64,000 nt of DNA from Microbacterium sp. MF43 (GTDB lineage: Bacteria; Actinomycetota; Actinomycetes; Actinomycetales; Microbacteriaceae). Under the pieces are notes generated by a model. That model saw only the letters and a list, made by a program, of their open reading frames with translations, was not told where the DNA came from and made no database searches. Positions 1-10,963 of this stretch are shown piece after piece. Where the stretch lies: the NCBI RefSeq assembly GCF_012847295.1, contig NZ_JABBDY010000001.1:434001-498000 (forward strand), in the 5' to 3' direction. How positions within the stretch are numbered: position 1 is the first letter of the stretch; each line of letters begins with the position of its first letter. Made by a program: the position numbers and the translations under genes.

Positions 1-16
1 ACCGCGCTGGTGGCTT

Positions 17-931
17 TCAGACCCGGGCGATCGAGACGTGGTCCGAAAGCGGATGCTCCCCGGGAAGGTCGGCCAGCGCCGCCGCACCGTCGAGGCCGTC
101 CCCGCGAGGTGCGATCAGTCGGGTGCTCAGTCCGGTCGCCGCGAGCCGTGTCGCGAACGCGTCGGCGACGGCGGGGGAGCGCAGCACGCCGCCGATCGCG
201 CACACCTCGAAGGTCTCGCCGTTCTCGCCGACGCGTCGGAGGGCCGCCTGGACGCTGATCGCGAGCTCGGCTCCGGCCCGCACGCTGATCGCGCACGCGA
301 CGGGATCGCCCGCTGACGCTGCGCGGGCGACCGCTTCTGCGAAGGACGCCACGGTGGAGACGCGATCCTCGGAGGACTGCAAGTCGATGTAGGCCAGCGA
401 GAGATCCGGCCAGCGCGCTTCGACGGCGGCGCGGAGGGCGCTGTGCGGACCGCGCCCGTCGTAGGCGCGCATGACCGCGTCGAGGGCCTCCCGGCCGATC
501 CAATAGCCGCTGCCGGCGTCGCCCATGATGTGGCCCCAGCCGTCGACGCGAGCGACGCGGCTCGCGCCGACGGCGAGGGTGACGACGCCCGTGCCCGACG
601 CGACGACCGCTCCGTGGACCGTGCCGAGGGCGCCGAGGTACGACGTGGTCGAGTCGTGCGCGAGCCGCACCTCGACGACGCGGCGATCGTCGACGAGGCC
701 GAGGAGAGCACCGGCGTCGGCCTCCCGCTCGGTCAGCCCCGACACTCCCGCGGACACGACGACCGTCGACGCGTCCGTGTCGCCCAGCGTCTCCGACGCG
801 ACGGCGGCGAGCTGGCGGAGGAGCGGCTCGTGCGTGCGGATGCCGGGGAACACACGAGTGCGCGCGCCCGTGCGATCGCTGACCCGCACCTTGATCCCGG
901 TCTGCCCGGCGTCGATGGCGATACGGCTCAT
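17..931 (-). CDS. BadF/BadG-type ATPase, probable N-acetylglucosamine kinase
   Basis: A 304-residue sugar-kinase-fold protein (ASKHA superfamily). The N-terminal DAGQTGIKV (residues 7-15) is the phosphate-1 loop, ASGTGV near 111-116 is the phosphate-2 region, and GDAGSGYWIGREAL (137-150) is the signature seen in GlcNAc kinases of the BadF/BadG/BcrA/BcrD family. The likely reaction is ATP-dependent phosphorylation of GlcNAc, or of a related amino sugar, at O6 in the cytoplasm. This fits the nag genes at 6-21 kb, although a separate ROK kinase also sits there. The ATG at 931 directly precedes a typical first beta strand. Family placement is solid; the exact substrate is inferred. Confidence 0.8.
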   Translation of the reverse strand: MSRIAIDAGQTGIKVRVSDRTGARTRVFPGIRTHEPLLRQLAAVASETLGDTDASTVVVSAGVSGLTEREADAGALLGLVDDRRVVEVRLAHDSTTSYLGALGTVHGAVVASGTGVVTLAVGASRVARVDGWGHIMGDAGSGYWIGREALDAVMRAYDGRGPHSALRAAVEARWPDLSLAYIDLQSSEDRVSTVASFAEAVARAASAGDPVACAISVRAGAELAISVQAALRRVGENGETFEVCAIGGVLRSPAVADAFATRLAATGLSTRLIAPRGDGLDGAAALADLPGEHPLSDHVSIARV

Positions 932-1043
932 GCACGGTCCTCTCGGCGTCGCGCGTTCGCGTCCGGCCGCCCGGACTCGCTCGAGCCGTCCGCTCCGGCC
1001 CCCGCTCCCGTCGGTGACGAGGGGTCGGGCCGAGGGGCGACGA

Positions 1044-1073
1044 GGCCTCGATGGGGGAGGGGTATTCGAGGCC
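1044..1073 (-). terminator. weak hairpin downstream of the GNAT gene
   Basis: GGCCTCGA at 1044-1051 pairs with TCGAGGCC at 1066-1073 around a 14-nt loop. It lies about 85 bases past the stop of the minus-strand acetyltransferase. There is no U tract and the loop is large, so the assignment is weak. The remainder of 932-1156 shows nothing recognisable. Confidence 0.3.
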
Positions 1074-1156
1074 CCGCCGCCGGTCTCAGGAGCCCGGCTC
1101 GGGCTGTGTCGCGTCTGTTTTCGGGTGGTGATTCGGGTGAAGCGCGAGGTGATCGC

Positions 1157-1609
1157 TCAGAGTCGGATCTCGGCGATGACTTCACCGTACTCGGTCTCCC
1201 CGACCGGAGTGAAGCCCACTCGCTGGAAGAATGCTTCGGGTCCGCCTTCGCCCGCCTCGTAGATCACGTCCACGCGGTCGAACCCGCGGTTGCGCGCCTC
1301 TTCGAGCAGCTGCTCGACGGCGAAGCGTCCGACGCCTCGGCCCTGGTCGTCGGCGTCGACGTTGATGCGCCAGAGCACGGACTGGAAGTGCTCGACGGGG
1401 GCGTCGTGATCGAAGTTCGCGCTGACGAACGCCACGACCTCTTCGCCATCGAGGACGACGCGCTGCCAGGTCGTCTGCGGGTTCACCACCGTCGCGGCGA
1501 TGCCATAGCTGACGGGGGCGAGGAACTGCTCCTGCCCGGGCTTGAGCGACAGGTTGTTGACCGCCACGATCGTGGTGGCGGACAGTTCGACGAGTCGCAG
1601 TTCAGCCAT
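1157..1609 (-). CDS. GNAT-family N-acetyltransferase
   Basis: A 150-residue single-domain GNAT protein. The acetyl-CoA pyrophosphate-binding loop is visible as DDQGRGVGRFAVEQLLEEA (R-G-x-G type) after a beta strand containing VDA, followed by RNRGFDRVDV and the C-terminal FFQRVGFTPVGE strand typical of the fold. The protein probably transfers an acetyl group to an amine on a small molecule or protein in the cytoplasm; the substrate cannot be read from sequence. It stands alone, divergent from icd, and starts at an ATG at 1609. No operon partner is evident. Confidence 0.8.
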   Translation of the reverse strand: MAELRLVELSATTIVAVNNLSLKPGQEQFLAPVSYGIAATVVNPQTTWQRVVLDGEEVVAFVSANFDHDAPVEHFQSVLWRINVDADDQGRGVGRFAVEQLLEEARNRGFDRVDVIYEAGEGGPEAFFQRVGFTPVGETEYGEVIAEIRL

Positions 1610-1684
1610 ATCCGCATGCTAGCCGGGATGCGCCGCGGAGGCACGGTCGGAATCCGGGCGTTACGGGGAGTTCATCTGGGGAAG

Positions 1685-1702
1685 TATCTCGATGTCGAGA
1701 TA
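1685..1702. promoter_or_regulatory. 18-bp palindrome in the icd promoter region
   Basis: TATCTCGA-TG-TCGAGATA is a perfect 8+8 inverted repeat 50 bases before the icd start. A possible -10 (TAGGCT, 1717-1722) lies 14 bases downstream, so the palindrome would cover the -35 position. This looks like an operator for a dimeric regulator of the TCA-cycle gene. The regulator is not identifiable here. Confidence 0.6.
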
Positions 1703-1752
1703 TTTTTCCGTTGCGTTAGGCTGGAAACATCCCCGAACGAAAGACGAGACCG

Positions 1753-3972
<2,220 letters not shown>

Positions 3973-3979
3973 CCGCTCA

Positions 3980-4019
3980 GACGAGAGCCCCGGCCGCGGA
4001 AGCGGTCGGGGCTCTCGTC
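3980..4019. terminator. bidirectional terminator between icd and the L,D-transpeptidase gene
   Basis: An 18-bp stem (3980-3997 with 4002-4019, one G-T wobble) closes a GGAA tetraloop between two convergent genes. There is no long U tract, as is common in actinobacteria. The symmetry suits termination in both directions. Confidence 0.85.
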
Positions 4020-4034
4020 ATGAACGCTGCGGGA

Positions 4035-5468
4035 TCAGGCGTGGATCCAGACCTCGGTGCCCACCTCGAGCCAGTCGTACAGCGCCTTGGCGGTGCTGAT
4101 CGGCATGTTCACGCAGCCGTGGCTCATCGGATTGCCGAAGTTGTTGTGCCAGTAGGCGCCGTGGAACGCCTGGTCACCGTTGAAGTAGGCGACCCAGGGG
4201 ATGTCGGCGGTGCAGTACGGAGCGCCCGGGAAGCACCCCATGTCCTGGATCGGCACGAACGCGAAGACCCGGAAGTGTCCCTGCTGGGTCGGGGTCTCCG
4301 AAAGCCCGGAGGAGATCGGGAACGAGCGCATGACCTTGTCGTTCTCGAACATGAACAGGGTCTGCGTGCCGAGGTCGACCTCGACGCGCCGCTCGACGGC
4401 GGCCGTCGCGAAGGGAGTCTCCTTCACCGGGAGCTCGTAGCGACCGCTCCCCGTGGCCAGCAGGGCGGCGAACTCACTCGCGACGTCTCCCGTGTCGCCG
4501 AGCACGCGACCGGTCACGCCGGGAGTCAGCTCGCGCAGCACCTCGCCGCCGGAGTCGGTGACGACGCGGGCGCTCACCGGTTCACGGTTCACCGCCTTCG
4601 CGAGGGTGGGCACGAGCTCGGCGATCGCCGCCTCGTCCGCCGTGATCGCGAAGGTCCCGTTGTCGCTCGGCGTGACGGTGAGCCACGAGGCTGCGACCGC
4701 CCGCGACACCGGCACGGTGCGCTCCTCGCCGACGTAGAACCCGGCCGTGTCGAGCATCGTGTTGAGCCGCTCCGCGGTGGCCTCGGCGACGTAGGTCGGC
4801 GTGTCCGCCTGCACCGGTGCCGCCGTCGCCTCGACCTCGACGCGGGTCCGGCCCGCCTCGAATGCGTCCTGCAGAGCGGCGCGGACGGCGTCGAGGTCGA
4901 CACCCGTGCCCTCCTCGGCGGGGGTGGCGACATACGACGTCGTCTCGGCGTCGAATGCGAGCGTCGCGTCGACCGGGTCGGTGTAGAGCTGGGGGGCCGC
5001 ATCGCGCAGGGCTGCCGAGGCGGCCTCCTCGTCAAGGGTGATCGGTGCGGTGATGGATGCCGGGAACCAGGCGGTCACATTCCACATGGGATGCTCGGCG
5101 AACGCCGCATCCACCAGCGCGCGGGCGTCGACCGTGGCGCCGAGGTCGGCAGCGGTGACCTCTGCGTCGGCGCCCTGCCCGGTCAGCACGACGGTGGTCG
5201 TGGCCAGCTGCGCATTCACCGCGTCGGTGGCCGCACCGGGAGTCATGAAGCCGACGCCGACGCCGGCCACGGACGTGCCGGGTGCGACGAGCACGAGCGA
5301 CGAGGCCGTCAGCGCAACGGCCGCGGCCCCGGCTCCGACGCCGATCCACAGCCCCTTCCGGCTCTTGCGAGGCCGGGGCTCGGCAGGCGCCCACGCGTAC
5401 GTCGGCCCCTCCGGCGCGCCGTCGTTCGGCTGCAATCCGTCGGTCGTCTTGGTCGCGAGTTCCGTCAC
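4035..5468 (-). CDS. membrane-anchored L,D-transpeptidase (YkuD domain)
   Basis: With the GTG at 5468 (good G-rich Shine-Dalgarno six bases upstream) the protein has 477 residues. A short basic, proline-rich cytoplasmic segment is followed by one membrane helix around residues 38-62. A long extracytoplasmic region comes next, resembling the putative peptidoglycan-binding domains of YkuD proteins. The C-terminal YkuD domain carries HGCVNM with catalytic Cys452 and His450. Family members make 3-3 cross-links in peptidoglycan or attach proteins to it. An upstream TTG would add 12 residues without a better ribosome site. It stands alone, convergent to icd. Confidence 0.9.
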   Translation of the reverse strand: MTELATKTTDGLQPNDGAPEGPTYAWAPAEPRPRKSRKGLWIGVGAGAAAVALTASSLVLVAPGTSVAGVGVGFMTPGAATDAVNAQLATTTVVLTGQGADAEVTAADLGATVDARALVDAAFAEHPMWNVTAWFPASITAPITLDEEAASAALRDAAPQLYTDPVDATLAFDAETTSYVATPAEEGTGVDLDAVRAALQDAFEAGRTRVEVEATAAPVQADTPTYVAEATAERLNTMLDTAGFYVGEERTVPVSRAVAASWLTVTPSDNGTFAITADEAAIAELVPTLAKAVNREPVSARVVTDSGGEVLRELTPGVTGRVLGDTGDVASEFAALLATGSGRYELPVKETPFATAAVERRVEVDLGTQTLFMFENDKVMRSFPISSGLSETPTQQGHFRVFAFVPIQDMGCFPGAPYCTADIPWVAYFNGDQAFHGAYWHNNFGNPMSHGCVNMPISTAKALYDWLEVGTEVWIHA

Positions 5469-5574
5469 CGATTCACCCCCCGGTTGTGAGCGACATTGCT
5501 CCAATGGTAAGGGACCGCCTCTGAGGGTTCGGCAACGACCTCATCACGCTCTGCGGGACGTGCCCGCGGTAGCG

Positions 5575-6066
5575 CTACTCGACGGGACCGCAGAGCTCCT
5601 CGAACTGCTGCATCGACTCTTGGAGGTCGGTGCCCATCTGCTCGAACTCGCTCGCCTTCGACGTGTCGCCTTCGATGATGGCGGGCAGGACTTCGGCGAC
5701 CTGCTCGAACAGCTCCTGCAGCGACGGCAGGAGCGCGGCGACCTCTTCGTTGGTCACCTGGCTCGACGCGTCGGCGATGCTTCGGGCGGCAGCGTTGAAC
5801 GCGTCGGCGACGGCGGCCGGGTCATCCGTCGTCGCCTGCTCGAACTCCGCCGTCGCCTCGGTGATCGTGTCGGTCACCAGCTGGCACGCCTCGTCCACCG
5901 TCTGCTCGCCGTCGCCACCGCCCGAGGCGGACTCGGACGCGGAGCCGCCCGTAGCGGTTCCGCTCGGGGTTATCGCGGGGAAGCCGGCGCAGCCGGTCAG
6001 GCCGACCGCGGCGACCGCGGCGATCGTGAGGGCGGCGATCCGGCGGGAGAGGTTCGGCGTACGCAT
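5575..6066 (-). CDS. small putative lipoprotein
   Basis: A 163-residue protein with a lipoprotein signal peptide: Arg-rich start, hydrophobic core, and lipobox LTGC with Cys26 as the lipidation site. A Gly/Ser linker (about 35-50) leads to a mostly helical, acidic domain with two further cysteines (QLV-preceding Cys57-region and ELC near the end) that might form a disulfide. No family was recognised and no function is claimed. Such proteins usually sit on the outer face of the membrane. Its promoter region (6067-6213) is shared with the divergent ROK regulator. Confidence 0.7.
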   Translation of the reverse strand: MRTPNLSRRIAALTIAAVAAVGLTGCAGFPAITPSGTATGGSASESASGGGDGEQTVDEACQLVTDTITEATAEFEQATTDDPAAVADAFNAAARSIADASSQVTNEEVAALLPSLQELFEQVAEVLPAIIEGDTSKASEFEQMGTDLQESMQQFEELCGPVE

Positions 6067-6186
6067 CGTTCCACTGTAGGCGAGGGTCGTGACAGGCGCG
6101 TGAGAGGAGCAGGAACCGGACCGGCCCTCGTCAATGTAACGGTTTTGTAAATACGCCGCGCAAACCGGATCCAGGACTTGCGTGTC

Positions 6187-6213
6187 GTTTGTTCGTAAGG
6201 TCTACTAACAAAC
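6187..6213 (+). promoter_or_regulatory. ROK-type operator at a probable leaderless start
   Basis: GTTTGTT (6187-6193) and AACAAAC (6207-6213) form an inverted repeat that ends exactly where the ATG at 6214 begins. TTGCGT (6178-6183) and TACTAA (6203-6208) could be -35 and -10 (19-bp spacing), giving a transcript that starts at or near the ATG. There is no Shine-Dalgarno sequence. Read on the minus strand, it contains TTTGTTAG-N4-CCTTAC, which recurs in front of the hexosaminidase gene. Confidence 0.65.
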
Positions 6214-7413
6214 ATGTCTGCATCGGAAGTGCAGCGCGGCTCTTCCACGATCGAGCCGCCGCACCCTTCAACCGCCCCCGGCGCCTCTCGCGGCTTCGGA
6301 CAGGGCCGCGCCCTCCGGCAGGGCGGCAAGGTGCTCCCCGAGCACGCCCGCGGGCACAACCGCTCGCTCGTCCTGCAGACGCTGTTCCACCAGGGCGCGA
6401 TGAGCCGGGCGGACCTCTCGCGGGAGACCGGACTGACCCGGGTCACGATCTCCGACCTGGTCGCCGAGCTCATCGCGGACGGCTTCGTCGCCGAGATGGG
6501 CGTGCGCGAGGCATCCGGTCCGGGCAAGCCCGCCATCCTGGTCGACCTCGATCGCGCCGGTCACCGCATCGTCGGCATCGACCTGTCCGGCAGCGAGACG
6601 TTCATCGGGGCGGTTCTGACGCTCGACGGCGACATCGTCGCGCGGCGCGAGATTCCCCTCCCGGCCGCCGACGAAGTGGTCTCCACCGTCGTCGAACTCG
6701 CGCGCGAACTCGTCGCCGACTCGCACGCCCCCGTGCTCGGCATCGGTGTCGGCACTCCCGGTGTCGTCGACGACCGCGGCGTCATCCTCACTGCGCCCAA
6801 CTTCGGGTGGGCCGGCTTCGACCTCGAGGGAGCGCTGCAGCAGGCGCTGTCCCTCCCCGTGCTGGTGGCCAACGATGCCAACGCCGCTGTCCTCGCCGAG
6901 TACACCTTCGGCGGCGCCGGTGACGACGTCCTGCTCGTCAAGGTGGGCCGCGGTGTCGGCTCCGGCCTGCTCGCCGGCGGGCAGCCCATGCGAGGCAGCC
7001 GGTTCGCCGCGGGCGAGATCGGGCACGTGACGGTGGGCACCGACGGCGGCCCGGTCTGCGTGTGCGGCAAGGTGGGATGCCTCGAGGCCTGGCTCTCGGT
7101 CCCCTCGCTGTCCACGCGGCTGCGCGAGGCGCCCGCCGCCGACCGCGACGGCCTCCTGCGTGACGCGGGGGAGCGGCTGGGCATCGCCCTGGCACCCGTG
7201 GTCGGCGCGCTCGACCTCTCGGAGATCGTGCTCTCCGGCCCCCCAGAGCTTCTCGACGGCCCGCTTGCGGAGCAAGCCGCCGAGACCCTCCGTACCCGGA
7301 CTCTCGCGCAGTTCCACGACGGGATCAGGGTGCGGATGACGGAGCAAGGCCAGGACATCGTCCTGCGCGGCGCGGCCGTCATGGTCCTGTCAGGACAACT
7401 CGGGGTGTCGTAG
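6214..7413 (+). CDS. ROK-family transcriptional regulator (NagC-like)
   Basis: A 399-residue repressor-type ROK protein. An N-terminal winged helix-turn-helix lies at about residues 48-95 (AMSRADLSRETGLTRVTISD), followed by a ROK sugar-binding domain with GIDLSGSET and the zinc motif CVCGKVGC at 282-289. Members sense amino sugars or their phosphates and control uptake and catabolism genes. The gene precedes a sugar ABC transporter, a ROK kinase and nagB, so GlcNAc, chitobiose or a related ligand is likely. The ATG abuts its own palindromic operator, suggesting autoregulation and leaderless translation. Confidence 0.88.
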   Translation: MSASEVQRGSSTIEPPHPSTAPGASRGFGQGRALRQGGKVLPEHARGHNRSLVLQTLFHQGAMSRADLSRETGLTRVTISDLVAELIADGFVAEMGVREASGPGKPAILVDLDRAGHRIVGIDLSGSETFIGAVLTLDGDIVARREIPLPAADEVVSTVVELARELVADSHAPVLGIGVGTPGVVDDRGVILTAPNFGWAGFDLEGALQQALSLPVLVANDANAAVLAEYTFGGAGDDVLLVKVGRGVGSGLLAGGQPMRGSRFAAGEIGHVTVGTDGGPVCVCGKVGCLEAWLSVPSLSTRLREAPAADRDGLLRDAGERLGIALAPVVGALDLSEIVLSGPPELLDGPLAEQAAETLRTRTLAQFHDGIRVRMTEQGQDIVLRGAAVMVLSGQLGVS

Positions 7414-7499
7414 CGACGTCGCCATCGAACCCCGCAATCTCCCCCCGGATGGGTCACCCGGCCCGTCCAACACACCAAGAAAACACAAAGGAAGACACC

Positions 7500-8786
7500 A
7501 TGAACAAGAAGCTCGGAGCCCTCGCGCTCGTCGGCGCTTCGGCTGTCGTTCTGGCCGGTTGTGCAGGCGGCGGCGAAGCAGCCCCCAGCGAGGCCGCGAC
7601 CGGCGACCTGACCGTGTGGCTGGTCGGCGCAGACACGCCGCAGACCGCTCGCGACTACCTCAAGGAGACCTTCGAGGAGGAGAACGACGGCTGGACCCTC
7701 ACCATCGAGGAGAAGACCTGGGCCGACGTCTCCGACACGTACGAGGCCGCCCTCTCGTCCAACGACGCTCCGGACGTGGTCGAGGTCGGCAACACGCAGG
7801 CCATCGGCTTCGCCGACAAAGGCCTGTTCCTCGACATCTCCGACATGCAGGACGCCCTCGGCGGCGACGACCTGCTGCCGGGTCTCGTCGAGGCCGGCAC
7901 CTACGACGGCTCGCTGTGGGCCGCGCCCTACTACGCCGGTGGCCGCGTGGTGTTCTACACCCCGCAGATCGTCGGCGACACGCTTCCCGCCACGCTCGAG
8001 GAGTACGTCGAGCAGGGCACGGATCTCACCACCGCGACGGTCTCGGGCATCTACGCGCCGGGCCGCGACTGGTACAACGCGCTTCCCTACGTCTGGGCCA
8101 ACGGCGGCGAGATCGCCGTGCAGGACGGGGATGTCTGGGACGCGCAGTTCGCCAGCGATGAGAGCGTCAAGGGTCTCGAGATGCTGCAGGACGTCTACGA
8201 GAACGCCACCGTCGCGCCGGTCGACGGCAACGAGCGTCTCGGCAACATCGCGTTCTGCGCGGGCGAGGTCGGCTTCCTGTCGACCCCGGCGTGGGCCGAG
8301 GGCAACCTGACCGGCGCCTGGCCGTGGGGTGACGAGGCAGCCGGTGAAGAGGTTTCCAACGGATGCCCCGACACCTACGCCAAGGACCTCGGCGCCTTCG
8401 CTCTGCCGGGCCTCGAGGAGGGCGAGACCGCCCCGATCTTCGCGGGTGGCTCGAACGTCGCCGTCGCCTACAAGAGCGACGCGCAGGGCAAGGCCAAGGC
8501 CGCGCTCGAGATCATGCTGTCGGAGGGGTACCAGACGCTTCTCGCCGAGCAGGGACTCGTCCCGGGCATCAAGTCGGCCGCGTCGGCGCTGCCCGACACG
8601 GACTCCGCCAAGGCGCAGGCCGAGGCCCTCGCCAACTCGAAGTTCACCCCGGCCAGCCCCAACTGGGGCGAGGTCGAGGCGGCCCAGATCATCCCCGACG
8701 CGCTCGTGCGCATCGCTCAGGGTGAGGACGTCAAGACGGTCGCTGAGGCACTCGACAAGCAGATCGAGGACATCCTCAACAAGTAA
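7500..8786 (+). CDS. ABC transporter sugar-binding lipoprotein
   Basis: A 428-residue extracellular solute-binding protein of the carbohydrate ABC type. The lipoprotein signal ends in LAGC with Cys21. The start at 7500 is chosen because the signal peptide begins there and an AAGGAAG ribosome site precedes it; an in-frame upstream start would bury the signal. It captures an oligosaccharide, inferred to be amino-sugar derived, on the outer membrane face and passes it to the two downstream permeases. No ATPase subunit gene is present in this cluster; many such actinobacterial transporters share a distant MsiK-type ATPase. Confidence 0.9.
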   Translation: MNKKLGALALVGASAVVLAGCAGGGEAAPSEAATGDLTVWLVGADTPQTARDYLKETFEEENDGWTLTIEEKTWADVSDTYEAALSSNDAPDVVEVGNTQAIGFADKGLFLDISDMQDALGGDDLLPGLVEAGTYDGSLWAAPYYAGGRVVFYTPQIVGDTLPATLEEYVEQGTDLTTATVSGIYAPGRDWYNALPYVWANGGEIAVQDGDVWDAQFASDESVKGLEMLQDVYENATVAPVDGNERLGNIAFCAGEVGFLSTPAWAEGNLTGAWPWGDEAAGEEVSNGCPDTYAKDLGAFALPGLEEGETAPIFAGGSNVAVAYKSDAQGKAKAALEIMLSEGYQTLLAEQGLVPGIKSAASALPDTDSAKAQAEALANSKFTPASPNWGEVEAAQIIPDALVRIAQGEDVKTVAEALDKQIEDILNK

Positions 8787-8800
8787 GCCCCCCGGAGGTG

Positions 8801-8834
8801 AGGGGTCCCGGTTCCGACCGGGACCGGGACCCCT
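8801..8834 (+). terminator. intra-operon hairpin after the binding-protein gene
   Basis: AGGGGTCCCGGT (8801-8812) pairs with ACCGGGACCCCT (8823-8834). It lies just after the binding-protein stop and 138 bases before the first permease. Such hairpins usually stabilise or partly terminate the transcript so that more binding protein than permease is made. Confidence 0.75.
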
Positions 8835-8971
8835 TCACCCGGACCGAGCCCTCGGCCAGACTCAGGACACGGCAGTCCTGCGCCTGACCCGGAGAACGGT
8901 CCTCTCCGCCCACATCCCGGATCGCCGGACGCCTCGCCATGCCCGGCCGCAACACTCAGAGAGGAGACGAC

Positions 8972-9952
8972 ATGAGCGACACCGCCACCGCGGTCCGTCC
9001 CGCCGAGAAGAAGCCCCGGTCGGCGGCATCCCGCCCACCCGTCTCACGGGAGAAGGCCCGCGCCCGCCGCGACGCCCGCAGCGCCTGGACGCTGCTGGCA
9101 CCCTCCCTCATCATCCTCGGCGTCATGGTCGCCTACCCGGCCGTGCTCATGGTCATCCAGTCGTTCACCGACTACACGGTGCGCAACAAGGTGCAGGGCA
9201 CGATGCCGAACTTCGTCGGCCTCGAGAACTATCTCGATCTCTTCACCCAGTCCGACTTCCCGGCCGTGCTGGTGCGCAGCCTCGCGCTCATGGTCGTGAT
9301 GACCGTGTTCATCATGGTGCTCGGCGTGCTGATCGCCGTCCTCATGACGCGGCTCGGCCGCACCTGGCGCATCCTGGTGTCGGTGGGCCTCCTCCTCGCG
9401 TGGGCGATGCCGCCGCTGACGGCGACGGTGGTGTGGGGCTGGATCTTCGACACCCAGTACGGCCTGGTCAACTGGGCGCTCAACACGATCACCGGCACCC
9501 AGAACTGGACCAACCACTCCTGGCTGCTCGAGCCCCTGTCGTTCTTCTTCGTGCTCACGATCATCGTCGTGTGGCAAGGCGTGCCGTTCGTGGCGTTCAC
9601 CACGTACGCCGGCCTCGGCCAGGTGCCCGCCGAGGTGCTCGAGGCCTCGTCGCTCGACGGCGCGAACGGATGGAAGCGCTTCTGGAACATCGTGTTCCCG
9701 TACCTTCGCAGCGTGCTGACCGTCGTCCTCGTGCTCCAGATCATCTGGAACCTGCGGATCTTCACCCAGGTCTACGCGCTGCAGAGTCGCGGCGGCATCG
9801 CCTCCGAGACGAATGTGCTCGGAACCTACCTGTTCCGCCAGGGACCGGGGGAGGTCGCCTTCACGGCAGCCATCGGAGTCGTGATGGTCGTCCTGCTCCT
9901 CGTGCTCTCGTGGGGCTACGTGCGCACGACGCTCAAGGAGGAGGAACTGTGA
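8972..9952 (+). CDS. sugar ABC transporter permease, MalF type
   Basis: A 326-residue inner-membrane permease with about six helices after an Arg/Lys-rich cytoplasmic N-terminus. The EAA loop (EVLEASSLDGANGWKRFWNI, near 225-244) that contacts the ATPase is present. The ATG at 8972 has the ribosome site GAGGAGA; an upstream ATG lacks one. It forms the translocation pore with the next gene, whose GTG start overlaps this stop by four bases (GTGA), indicating translational coupling and equal stoichiometry. Confidence 0.93.
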   Translation: MSDTATAVRPAEKKPRSAASRPPVSREKARARRDARSAWTLLAPSLIILGVMVAYPAVLMVIQSFTDYTVRNKVQGTMPNFVGLENYLDLFTQSDFPAVLVRSLALMVVMTVFIMVLGVLIAVLMTRLGRTWRILVSVGLLLAWAMPPLTATVVWGWIFDTQYGLVNWALNTITGTQNWTNHSWLLEPLSFFFVLTIIVVWQGVPFVAFTTYAGLGQVPAEVLEASSLDGANGWKRFWNIVFPYLRSVLTVVLVLQIIWNLRIFTQVYALQSRGGIASETNVLGTYLFRQGPGEVAFTAAIGVVMVVLLLVLSWGYVRTTLKEEEL

Positions 9953-10920
9953 GCACCCAGATCAGCACCGGCACGCAGCTGGGCATCGTCGGGGTCGACG
10001 AGGTCCTCGGCGAGGTCGGCAACGCCAAGACGCCCCGTCGCCGTTCGATCGACGTGCGCCGCCCCTCACCCAAGCGCGTCGTCACGCGCACGCTCCTGAA
10101 CATCGCGGCGCTCATCGTCTTCGTGATGTCCGTGTTCCCCGTCTACTACATGGTGAATCTGTCGTTCACTCCGAACTCGAAGATCATCAGCCGCAACCCC
10201 AGCCTGTTCCCACTGGACTTCACCTTAAGCAACTACCGTTCCGCGTGGGGCCGCGAGGCGGCGGCCGGCCAGACCGACTTCGCCCACGCGCTCCCCACGA
10301 CCCTCACGGTCACCGCGGGCGTGCTCATCGTGACGCTCCTGTTCGCGTTCCTCGCGTCGATCGCGCTCGCCCGCTTCAGATTCCGTGGCCGCTGGACCTT
10401 CATCGTGGCGGTGCTCGTCGTGCAGATGATCCCCGGCGAGGCGATGATGTTCACGATCTACGGCATGATCGACGACTGGCGCCTCATGAACACGCTGCTC
10501 GGTCTCGGGATCGTCTACGTCGCGATGGTCGTGCCGTTCACGATCTGGACGCTGCGGGGATTCGTGGCCGGGGTGCCTGCGGACCTCGAAGAAGCGGCGA
10601 TGATCGATGGGTGCACCAAGTCGCAGGCGTTCTGGAAGGTGACCTTCCCGCTGCTCGCCCCCGGCCTGGTCGCCACCGGCATCTTCGCCTTCATCCAGGC
10701 GTGGAACGAGTTCACGATGGCGCTTCTCTTCCTGCGGGGCTACAACCTCACGCTCATGCCCTGGCTCAACGCCTTCCAGTCGTCGTCGGTCGGGGGAGCC
10801 GTGAACTGGGGTGCGGTCATGGCCGGTTCGACGATGATCGCGATCCCGGTGGTCATCTTCTTCCTCATCGTGCAGGGCCGCATGACCGGCGGTCTCGTCT
10901 CCGGGGCGGTCAAGGGCTGA
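9949..10920 (+). CDS. sugar ABC transporter permease, MalG type
   Basis: A 323-residue second permease. The GTG at 9949 is chosen because it overlaps the upstream stop as GTGA and follows AGGAGGA. A soluble N-terminal stretch of about 45 residues is followed by six predicted helices and an EAA loop (DLEEAAMIDGCTKSQAFWKV). MalG-type permeases pair with the MalF-type subunit to move sugars inward. Context (binding protein upstream, ROK kinase and nagB downstream) points to amino-sugar or chito-oligosaccharide uptake; the exact sugar is inferred. Confidence 0.93.
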   Translation: MSTQISTGTQLGIVGVDEVLGEVGNAKTPRRRSIDVRRPSPKRVVTRTLLNIAALIVFVMSVFPVYYMVNLSFTPNSKIISRNPSLFPLDFTLSNYRSAWGREAAAGQTDFAHALPTTLTVTAGVLIVTLLFAFLASIALARFRFRGRWTFIVAVLVVQMIPGEAMMFTIYGMIDDWRLMNTLLGLGIVYVAMVVPFTIWTLRGFVAGVPADLEEAAMIDGCTKSQAFWKVTFPLLAPGLVATGIFAFIQAWNEFTMALLFLRGYNLTLMPWLNAFQSSSVGGAVNWGAVMAGSTMIAIPVVIFFLIVQGRMTGGLVSGAVKG

Positions 10921-10963
10921 TGCGCGCGCTGCACCACACCCTCTCCCGCGGGGAGACGGGGCG

